In this document: piece after piece, positions 30,908 through 41,600 of the stretch | Layout: each line of letters opens with the position of its first letter | Numbering within the stretch: the first letter of the stretch is position 1 | NCBI GenBank assembly: GCA_964019415.1 | Contig: OZ025889.1 | Coordinates: 3,977,399 to 4,041,398, forward strand | DNA: 64,000 bases | Direction: 5' to 3' | Source: Ianthella basta | Lineage: Eukaryota > Porifera > Demospongiae > Verongiida > Ianthellidae | Program-made: the position numbers and the translations under genes | Notes under the pieces: model-generated | What the model was told of the DNA's origin: nothing | Seen by the model: only the letters and a program-made list of their open reading frames with translations | The model's database searches: none

Positions 30908-33664
30908 ATGGCACATCTAAGCAGTCCTTGCTTTTTTCTGCAATTGTATTGCTTACTGCTCACCACTTCCCCATCCAACGGCCAAAGTAAGTTAGAACAG
31001 CCACATTGAGGGTGTCCATAGGCTGTACCCAGGCACTAGATGACAGATTTATGGACTACCTTGGCAGGAGGCACGTACTGCATGTTGTAACTATGTAGTA
31101 TACGGTTCTGTGGATCATGTGCGGGGACATTTCGGCATTATCAATTGTGCAGAATCCTAACCTAAATACAGTGAAACCTGTCCATATCAGACAGCCACCT
31201 GTGAGCCAGCTCTAACTGACCTTTACAGAGAGGTAGCTAGTCTACAGAGGTAGATTACAATGCTCTAGCACTATGTGGGGCCAGGGAGGCTGGCTGTTTT
31301 AGAGAGGTGGTTAGACTATACTGTAATATAATTTATGCTTTGCATGTACATGTGTTAGTATAGATAGCTTTGCAATTGTGAAGCCCGCTACTAGTAATGT
31401 TACTCTTGCTTCCCTCACTCTCTGCTTCTCAGATAAATGTCTGGGCCCTGGATTCACCCGGGTAATCCCTCCTCAGAATGAGCAATCCCATTACTCAACA
31501 ACTGTACTCCAATCGGGCGACAGGGCAATCTACACCACACTCAGCTTTAGATGCAATGGAGTGTTAGAGTCACTAACCATTCCCTCTAAAATTAGAGGCA
31601 GTGTCTACCCATATGTGGACAACACTCTAGAACCTCGCCCTTCCATCTGGAGATTTAATGAGACTGGATTACATCTTGTTTTTGAAAGTTTTGCAAGCCT
31701 GACTACATTTAGTAGTGCCACTCGTGAGTTACAGCCCGAAGAAGTCCTTTCATTCAATTTTACTGTAGTGCTACAAATGAACATTCAGGCAGGAGATGTA
31801 CTGGGATTTCAAGCACTAATTTCCAGAAAGCCTCGAGAAGAGGTTACAGTGATTGAACACTTGCCCCTCCTGTATAAACCTGGTTCCACTCCTGGTAGCT
31901 ATATACCTGTCATCATTGCTAACTTTGAGCCTAAGAATGATGAGCCAGCCACAGGTGAGTTCAATTGATGCCTCCTACACACATGTTTGATGCTGACAAA
32001 AGTAGGTACACTGTCAGATGCATGCATGAGCACTGAGTTTATCTTGTGCACATATTTGCCTATGGGCTAATTATTGTGTGTTGCATGAAATAAATTACTT
32101 AATATAGATGAAACAACCTCTGAACCTCAAACCTCACCTCTGCCAACTACAATTACGACAGTGCCGGCTACAGATATCAGTGTTCCAAGTAAAGGCAAGT
32201 GTATTTGTCAGTGGAGTGCTGTCATATTGAAGGAGTTATTGCCATGATACTGAGCTAGCTCACAATGGCATGCATGGTATTTCAAAAGTTCATTGTCAGT
32301 TTAGAAACCTCTGATGAAATGCTAATATTGGAAAAGCAGCCTTTCTGCAATATTCTTTGAGCTTGTCCTGTGAGTGGGAGTTTGCAGGCGATTGTGGTGC
32401 CATAAATTGTAATGGTCAGTACATAGCTTACTGACTTAAATCATGATGCATAGCATGGAATTGAGCGGCATAGATGAACTTGACCTCAAAACTTACGTAT
32501 CAATACGTAATCATGAATGAATTGTGGAACAAATCGCTACATGTCATAATAGGCAATGATCAATACAATATAATTGCATAAAATTTCTATTCTAGCTACA
32601 TAGTTCAGAACATTAATATGCAGAATAAGCCAATATTCACCCTTTGAAGAGTTGCCAATTGGAGCCAGATTGGCTATCATACAAACTAGCTGTTAACGCA
32701 TATTAAATTTGTTATTATATCATTCTAGATCTACCCTCTCTCAACTGAATCTGTCTGCTCTTATATATAGATGATGAAGACTCAACTCTTTCTACTACAA
32801 ATGGGACAGGTTTGGACAACATTATCCTGATTGTAGGTATGTTTGAACAGGATTTGTGGAAGGGACATGCAGTTACTGATAGATATGCTACCACCATGTA
32901 TACAGGTCTTTAGTACAACAGTTAGAATTGACTGATACGCACCATGAAGTTCACTTGATTTGCTTTCTGTCTGTTGAAATATTGCATAATTGTATATAAC
33001 CAATATATAGGACATGAGTTTGCATAACACACGTAGGTGCCCAACATCTAGCAGTGGTGGGGTAGGTAGTGTTGGTGGTGGGGGGTTCAGACTAGTCTAT
33101 CATTACCCAGGCCCTATTTCCTTCATGTCTCCTATTGCACACTAGGGATGGCGCCATGATTTAAATTCCATACGAGAAGTGACCTGAGCAATGCTATATA
33201 CTAGGTTTAGACAATGTCTACTAATTATTTATACTATAGTGTTATAGTAGTACTCGCTTTACGTAATGGCATAGCAAAAAATGTAAAGATAGTGTGCACA
33301 TTGCATTATGTACAGTAACTAATTCACTGGCATCCTGTTGTCCTTGAGAAGTAATACACATGCATGCATTGTGGTTATGTTTGTTTCCTATCATTGCACA
33401 GGTAGTATCATTGCAGCTGTGTGTCAAGTTGAAGTGGTAGTCACTGCCATAATAACTGGACTGATTGTACACTTTGTTACTAAAAGGGCTGTGAAACAGA
33501 AGATCACTCAGGGTCAAGGCAGAAATGGGAACACTAAAAAGCTTTGTTTAGTAAGGAGAGAGAATATGCCTATATACGACTATGTTGGTCGTGGTGCTTC
33601 AACTGGTGAGGATGTGGAACTGCAGCCTTCTCCAGCTTACCAGACGGTGCCAGAGTATTATTAA
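30908..33664 (+). CDS. Gene E: type II (kinase-less) receptor with extra linker exon, 336 aa
   Basis: Exons: 30908-30986 (signal peptide), 31433-31954 (ectodomain), 32108-32188 (Ser/Thr/Pro linker), 32771-32836 (second linker ending ILIV), 33402-33664 (transmembrane plus tail, stop TAA). The total is 1011 nt, in frame. The ectodomain keeps [33 protein letters not shown] and [11 protein letters not shown]. The extra exon encodes a mucin-like stretch (TTITTVPATD), probably an O-glycosylated stalk, and is missing from D. The transmembrane exon has VCQVEVVV. The tail has PIYDYVGRG and ends SPAYQTVPEYY, nearly the same as D. An ATTAAA variant signal is at 33802. Confidence 0.8.
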
Positions 33665-33904
33665 CAACATGCAGGCTGGAAATAGGTATCATCAGTCACA
33701 TTGCTTTATACCAGTATTAGGTGTATCAGTATGCAGACACGTGTAATAATATTTCCTAAACACATGTGAACATTTGTAGTATATTGATAGTTTATATTAG
33801 CATTAAAACACATGTACCATTGAGGCGATTGCTGTATGTTTTGGGTACAATCAACTTTTGACCTCTATTCCTGTGATCATCTTTTAACAATCAAGTTTTT
33901 GACA

Positions 33905-35315
33905 CTATATGGAGGCTTGATGGTAATGAATACTGCTGCATTTTGAAGAGCAAGGCAGGGGACCAGCGGTGCTCCTGGTGCTACTAATACTGATCAGTCT
34001 GTTCAGCTAGACTACAATGTGCTACTAGCATTCAATTCTACTGTAATGCTACAATTAGGCATTCAAACTGATGATGTTCCGGATGTTGACTGGATGCCAT
34101 GTCTGTTGATAGGAATGAGCAATTGCCCCTCCTGTACAAACCTAGTCCCATTCCTGGAGATTTCACACCCATTGCCATTTTTATCACTTATGTCACCAAA
34201 TGACCCTATTCAGACGGTAACCTGAATTTAGCTGCACGTATGATTTGATGAGTCCAGACCTGGGGCCCACAGCTAATGACAGCACACTCTGTGCACTAGC
34301 TAGATGCTACTATTTTAAGGCATGTGATGCATGAGAATATGCAAGTAGCATGTTGCACGAGCTCCGGTAGACTCCTGCATATTTTTATGATGCCTTGATT
34401 TGTTCACACTAGCCAACATTCACAAACAATCTGAAATGTTTCAGCAATTTCATCTATACCTTCATCATTCACCTAGTGTATACAAATCCAAGCCTGTGTG
34501 AACTTCTTAGACACTCAGGCCTCTTCAGAAAAGAATTTCATGGAATATGTTTGGATGAGGTCCTTTTTACGTGAGTATACCTATTTATGTACATATGCCT
34601 TGGTAACTAAGCACTGCCTTGAATTTTACACTCACCTATAGCTACCTTAACAGTCTAACAGCTGAAGAAGGCCTTCTGGGCCGAAACGTTCTGTTAAATC
34701 ATTCCTGTCAAGTGAATTGGTCATTATTTCCCCCCCCTTGTGAATCTATGTCGTGGCAATGAGCCTAAATATCTAACTAAACAGGACTGGTAGAATTATT
34801 TACAAATATTATTATACATACTGTATTCTATTGCTGTAAATCACGTGCATTCACAGGAGATGACACCTACGAGTCACCAGCTGAAACATTGGAAGCAATA
34901 TTTGATCAGCTGTCAAAGGGCAAGTACCTTGAGATCCCTCTCTCTTCAGTGAAGAAACATGCTATGCTTGGTGAGGGTGAGTTTGGTGAGGTGTTCAAGG
35001 GAGAGTGGACCTCCCCAACAAAGACACTGACAGTGGCTCTGAAGTTACTCAAGTCTTCAGCCTCAGATGAGGAGAGGTTGAAGCTCCTCCAAGAGGCAGC
35101 CATCATGGGACAGTTCATTCACCCCCACATTGTCAGACTCTATGGAGTGGTCCCACTGTCAGTACCGGTATGACATAGTGAAAGTCTACAGGCTATTGGA
35201 ATGTATAAGGGGTCCATTCAATAATCTTAGGGACAATTGTTGCTTCATAGGTCATCATTGTGATGGAACTGCTGCAAGGAAATGATCTCAGTAGTCATCT
35301 GCAAGTGAGAAACCA
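33905..35315 (+). pseudogene. P1: relic of a type I receptor (ectodomain scrap, N-lobe and hinge exons)
   Basis: From about 33905 to 34210 the sequence matches the second half of the ectodomain exon (GAPGA, LLAFNSTVMLQ, LPLLYKP-like pieces) but is frame-broken. At 34857-35167 there is a well-preserved N-lobe exon ([23 protein letters not shown]) whose length, 311 nt, does not keep the phase 0 start of its paralogs. A hinge exon follows at 35251-35315. No catalytic-loop or later kinase exon follows before gene F begins. The region before the N-lobe exon resembles the corresponding intron of gene F. It is likely a non-functional truncated duplicate. Confidence 0.75.
34656..34696 (+). ncRNA. Second hammerhead-type motif (Penelope-like)
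   Basis: TAACAG (34656-34661) and CTGTTA (34691-34696) form a 6-bp stem I. CTGAAGA (34662-34668) and GAAACGTT (34683-34690) are the core. GGCC/GGCC with a five-base loop forms stem II. Stem III is minimal, as in Penelope-type hammerheads. It sits inside P1, between the ectodomain scrap and the N-lobe exon. Confidence 0.6.
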
Positions 35316-36271
35316 GTGAGTAATCAAGTAGAAGCTATAGTCACTGTGTGTTGCATGATGAAGCCATGCATCAAGTGTAGGAATTAATGTCCATAGCCAT
35401 TTGATTTGCATTGTTATCCCTTCCGACATGCATGCACTCTGCTAGCTACAGGAGCAACAGGAAACCATTGTTCGGTTGAATGCAGTCATGCCACATTTTC
35501 CTATAGAGACATTCAATTCAAAATGGCCAATTCTCAGCCCTCCCACATTGCTAATGGGCATTAGAAAAGTCTTTTGGGACCATTTGAAGTCATTGACCCA
35601 GGGTATGATTTTAGGTGGCAGCCCTCTCCCCTCCCAATAGATATGCAGCAACCATGTATTCATAATGAGCATCATGATGGTTTGATGATTAATTGTATAA
35701 TTATGAGTGTTAAACTGTGTAGTATATATTGCTGCACATAATCATGAGTTAATATATTTCCTGCTGTAGATGTCAACGGTGGTGTAGTATATGATACTTA
35801 ACCTGTTACTGTTACTTAGATCAGCTTTCTTATAATTATAGGAAAAGTGTTGTCTGCTATTGGACAAAATGCTGTTAATGTTCTAGGTAAGTGCTAAGTG
35901 CTGGATGACAGTCAAATCTAAAACCAGTTATAATTCCAAGTGGAAAACAGAAGAATTGTAACAAGAGAAAATACTTATAATTACTTGTGCTCACTGAGTG
36001 TCTACTTTTGACAAAAGGTTCTCTGTTTGCACATTTTACAAACGTTTCCAGTTTGTGGTGTGCTATTGTCAGATGTTAAAGAAAATGGCGAATCCTAGAA
36101 GTTTTTTGGTTGGATCATTAGCTGCTGATGACATTGATACATAGCCAGCTAGCTAAGCAGTCAGAAGCATTTCCATTGGCACAAAATTAATGGGCCAAAG
36201 TACACTAATTGTACACTCAGATCATGCGACATGCACATATGTTGTTCTGATACAAGCTTGCGCTATGGGTT

Positions 36272-36274
<3 letters not shown>
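35316..36274. other. Non-coding stretch after P1
   Basis: No further kinase exon is detectable. A short stretch at 35842-35885 is bounded by a plausible acceptor and a GTAAGT donor, but it has no family similarity and I do not call it an exon. Confidence 0.35.
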
Positions 36275-36313
<39 letters not shown>

Positions 36314-36630
36314 ATTTAAGTGCACCATGTCCATTGGCACTAGGGCACAGATTGGCCCCAGGCAGTACTTACACATAACAGGCAAAATGAATACTCATGA
36401 ACCTGCAGTAGTGTTACCCAAACCTTGCATGCCACATACATACAATGATAGATAGCATTTCATAATTGTGGCATGCAGCAGACAGCAGGGACGCAGTGGG
36501 ATCCTGGGTACTGCCCTTGTCACTGTGTCATCTCATCCAGGCTTCCAATAGTCCTCGTTGGGATTTCCATGCTTCGCACCTCATCAACCAATGATCTACA
36601 TCTTCCACTTCACCACTATTAGCTACAATC
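36275..36630 (-). mobile_element. LINE 3' fragment with (TTGA)n tail upstream of gene F
   Basis: Read on the minus strand the fragment ends with the GTGCAC-ATGG-AGTGCC block and a (TTGA)n tail (plus strand TCAA repeats at 36269-36310), like 9729. The minus-strand text before it includes a WLMRCEAWKSQR-like frame, typical of LINE ORF2 C-termini. The homologous flank of gene H (about 62930-62980) lacks this segment, so it inserted after the F and H flanks diverged. Confidence 0.5.
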
Positions 36631-37023
36631 ACTAGCTAGCTACAAAATTGTTGCTGAGAGTCACACACAAAGACACCAGGCCACTGGTGTCTTCACATAT
36701 GTTGCATGGTTTCACATTGGGGTATACCTCCATATTATATATAATGCTGTTACTCTAAGCTACTAAGAGTCTCACAGATGGTAATTTAGCATGCATATGC
36801 GCGCTTAAGTGTGTAACAGTGACAGTGCACAGGAGCTAGCTAAATAGCTACAAAGTGAGTGCCATGATGTGAACACAGAGTTTAAGAACTGCTATTCAAT
36901 TCTACCAGAATTTTGCATAGTAGGTGTAGATTAAGGAGACACAGATTGGAGAGACATGCATTATCAGAATTCCATGAAACTGTGTTGCGCCTGGTGATGT
37001 CGTTGGGGGGCGGGGGGCAGCGT

Positions 37024-37085
37024 AGGCGCACAAGTGGTCGCTTAAACGCCCAGGGTGATTATTGAACACCGTAAATAAGTTCAGT
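37024..37085 (+). promoter_or_regulatory. Conserved proximal promoter block of gene F
   Basis: GCGCACAAGTGG-CGCTTAAACGCCCAG, about 100 bp before the start codon, is shared with genes G and H at nearly the same distance. The conservation and fixed spacing suggest a core promoter or 5' UTR element. Confidence 0.5.
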
Positions 37086-37156
37086 ATAAGTACAGTGACT
37101 GCTATGCGAACAGCATTCAAAATTTTGTGATTGTCCGCCAGATGAGTACTGCAGCA

Positions 37157-38585
37157 ATGGCACTTCTAAGCAGTACTGGTCTCTTTCTGAGATTGGGCAG
37201 TTTGCTACTCGTTGCTTCTCTGTCCTACAGTCAAGGTGAGTGAGGGCCACAGATGTGGTGGTAGGTGCGAGCTATAGGGGAAGAGGGACACTTCCACACA
37301 CGAACGCGGTAGCTAGCGCACCCCTATTGTTGCTAGAATTTAGGTTTTCGGCTATATAGCTGTATTTTTCTCCGAAACCTGATATAGGGCGTATAGCAAA
37401 TGCACAGGCAGGTTCTTTTGTGTGTCTGTTGTGAGGTCCCACACCACATGGGCCACGTTTGCTACTCTGCGAAGTACTCCAACACTGTAACTTCAGCCTT
37501 TCTCCGTCACATATGCCATGCCGCTTGTAAACGTAGCAACGCGCCATCAACGTCTATACTTTGTGTCATCTGTTGTCTGCTAAAGTGTACTGCTGTCACT
37601 CCAGTTTCCTTCTCTCCTGATTTACGTATCAATATCAGAAAACTGTCTGGGCCCTGGATTCACCCGGACTATCCCTCCCCAAGACGAGCTGTCTCAGTAC
37701 TCAACTACTGTGCTCCAACCTGGTGACGGGGCAATCTTCACCACGCTCAGTTTTAGATGTAACGGAACATTAAAGTCACTAACCATTCCCTCTGAAATAA
37801 GACAACAAGTACACCCAGTGGTGGATGACCTTCTAGAACCACGTCCCTCCATCTGGAGGTTTGATGGAGATAGATACCGCAGGATTATTGAAAGTACAGC
37901 AAGACAGAGCACCATTGATGCTCCTGGTACTACTGATAGTGATGACACTATTCGGCTACACCCTGGAGTGGTACTGTCATTTAACTTCACTGTAATGCTG
38001 CAAGTGGACATACAGGCAGGAGATATGCTCGGATTCCAACTAACAGCTATGTCTGATAATAGGATCGAACACTTGCCCCTCCTGTACAAACCTGGTCCCA
38101 CTCCTGGTAGCTTCACACCTGTCATCATTGCCAACTTCAATACTTCCAGTGAGCCAGCCACAAGTGGTCCTGTTGAAGGTGAACCATTATACATAGGTAC
38201 AGTAAGCTGCCTAAGTTGATGCTGAGCGATGAATGTGGCCATATCTCTACAGGTCAGTCAAGTGGCCAGTCTCCCAGTGACTCCAGTGCTTCTGTTGCAG
38301 CATTGGCTGTTCTGTTTGCACTGGCACTGATTGTGATCATAGCCCTGATTGTGGCTGTGGTAGTTCTTGTGGTGATGATGAAGAGAAGACAGACCATTAG
38401 TAAGTGCATGGGTTCAGTCTGGTCCATTTACACAGTCTGTTCATTAGAGGACTGTATTTGGAATGCACTCACTCTCACTCATTGTTCTTTTGTAGTATGT
38501 GAGTGTATGCCCATAAAATGTGAGCATATATAGCATTGTGCTGCTTAGTACTTGCATGGTGCTAAGACAACAATCATTTCTTACT

Positions 38586-38661
<76 letters not shown>

Positions 38662-41600
38662 ACGCATATGCACACCAAATCTTTGTTCCTGCAGTGTTCC
38701 TTGAAAGAATGAACATTCTACCCCAACTGTTCGTACATATTGTTATAGAATTGCTGCCGCATCTTATGCGTCAATGTATTTTGAACAGCTTAATTTGCAT
38801 GCTTGTGTTCCTTAGTGTATTAGGGATCCTATTTCTGACAATTGTATTCCTTATAATATATTTTCTAAATTGCCTCTGAATTGAAAATTATTTTTTCCCT
38901 GTGTTTGCATGTATGTGTGTAAACTATTGATTGAGTATGCTCTGGCAATAATTTACACTGCTTGACTGATTGTGCCTCTCTCTTGTCAAGGTTTGAATGT
39001 AGACAACAATAGCTACTACCAGCAGACGGCACTGCCAGTGAACAATGTGTTGTATGCAAATGCCAGCAACACTTGTGATAACAGTGCACTCAAGAGGTCC
39101 AAGCCATCTGCCATGAGCAATAACAATGGGCAGGCAGAAGCAGTCCCCACTCCATACTGTGTCCCTGTCATCCTGCAGAGCAAGGTAAGGAATCCACTAC
39201 AGTGAGTTGGCTGCATGGACAAGTGGTCTCCATTGCCATTGCACAATGTCATGTCTTCACTTCTTCTAATGAAGGTAGTAGGCAATGAATCAAAAGACAC
39301 CAGATGCTTCTATGTGCCAAGTTGGGTAAGTACTATAGCACTCCTTTCACATAGTTACGTATATACTGTAGCATCACATGTATATAGAACACCAAGTGAT
39401 TCATACAATGATACGAGATTATCTACAATATCAAGTGATTCATAGGCTGCATGCATTTTAGTTATATAGCATGTCAATGGCAATGATCTTACTTCCTTCC
39501 TGGATGGTCATGCCCTTCCCTTCCTTTGCATCAGAGCCAGAGACAGGACCGTGATGCCATATACGGGACAGTAGATGATGGCGTGTATGCAGCTATGGAG
39601 GATACAGGATTATCTCACTATTCAATGGTGTGCATCTCTCTGCCTATGTGTGCATGTGTGTGTGTTTGTGTGCGTTCTGTATTTGTGTGACTGCAATACT
39701 TGCATTAGTATTGTAAGATGGGGGTTGGGGTGCTGGGACTGCATGCACATATGTTTGTGACAATGCCATGCATGTCAATATGTCACCAGTACGTATGCTT
39801 ACACATGCTTTCTTAGATAGACACCCATTTCTGAGACGTTTAGATTCATTCTCAATGTAGCCAATGTTCATGCACATTTTGGCAGCTTCTAGCTACCTTC
39901 ATCACTCAGCTAGTGTGTACAAATCTGAACGTGCAAGAACTTCCTTAGAGCCACTTACATCTCATCAATGCACTTCAAAGAACTTTTTATCATGGATATC
40001 ACTATTACGTGAGCAAAATTAGTTATGCCATGGTAGCTGAGCAATACCATGCATTTTCATGCTTAACTAGCTAGACATGTAGCTCTATTTATACATGTTG
40101 CATTGCCGTGAGTTCATGCTGACCACAGGAGGATGACACCTACTGGTCACCAGCTGAAACATCAGAAGCAATATATGATCAGATGTCTAAAGGCAAGTTC
40201 CTTGAGATCCCTCTCTTTTCAGTGAAGAAACATGCTATGCTTGGTGAGGGTGAGTTTGGTGAGGTGTTCAAGGGAGAGTGGACCTCCCCAACAAAGACAC
40301 TGACAGTGGCTCTGAAGTCACTCAAGTCTTCAGCCTCAGCTGAGGAGAGGTTGAAGCTCCTCCAAGAGGCAGCCATCATGGGACAGTTCATTCACCCCCA
40401 CATTGTCAGACTCTATGGAGTGGTCACACTGTCGGAACCAGTGAGTATAATTATACATAATTATGCATAAGTAGGAAGCTAATGCATTTTGCATGATGAA
40501 GCCATACAACTACTGTTGGAGGCCAGTGCATGCGTGGCCATTTTGCTTTTAGTACAAAGTATTGTCGCCTTCCTACACGCATCCTGTTACATGTGCAACA
40601 GGAAGCCACTGTTCAGTTAAAGGCAGTCATGCTACATCTTCCTATTAGAGACATTCAATGTGGCCAGTACTTATTCACAGACAGTCTGAATTTTTCATTT
40701 TCAGGTGTTCTGTGGGTTGTATAATTGAATCATACCTCTGAACAATGCACCATGCACACATCTTCACTACCAGTAACACCATAAAGTACCTCTCTTTTGG
40801 CATCTAACACGTTTATACAAAGGTACGCAAAGTATAATGAAGTTAGACAAGGTCAAGTTTACACAAATTTAGATGCAAGTGTACCATGCAAGGGTTGGAC
40901 AGTTGCTAAATGAGATTGACACAAAATATAGCAAAGAGAAAGTGGTTCTAATGAAAATTTGCATTGATCACCTGCCACTTTAGAAAGTATTATATGTTGC
41001 TTGCTATTGGAGTAAGTTTTTGGTTTGAAATTTAATTAAGTTTTTCATGCAAAATTACTAGTGTTCAATGGAGCAAAACATTTGTCCCCAAAGGGCCTTG
41101 TCGGTTGCAAAGGATACAAAACAGATCAGCATTCTCACAATCTCTGTCGTATCCTTTACAATCATGGAAAAATGCCCTTAGGGAACAAAATGTTTGCTCC
41201 GTGGAACAAAGTGCACCATGTGATAAATGTGTGAAAACACTTCCCAAACAAGTCTTTGGGTTTGGTGATTAATCTCTATTCTATCTTGAAGCAAATGGTG
41301 TTCTCTTGACTTGTTGCTTTTGTATACCCTTGCCAACCTCAGCCTAGTTCATTCAAGTAAATGAAATTGCATGAACTAATGTGCCATGAATGCATACTTT
41401 TCCATGATTGTACAGAGTATGTACGTATGTATATATGTTACGCACATACCTTATACACTGATTTGATAGAGGCTCATAACTGCGACGTCCAATCAATCAT
41501 ATAACTGGTGAGCGATACTGCAGCTTAACAGAACAAGGTGTGAGCAGAATGTTTCAACTCAGGGTCTTTGTCACTGTAAGCAGTTGATAAAGATCTTGCT

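Noticed and set aside
35842..35885. Candidate small exon with acceptor and GTAAGT donor after P1
   Set aside because: No similarity to any family exon and no continuation; splice-like words of this length occur by chance.
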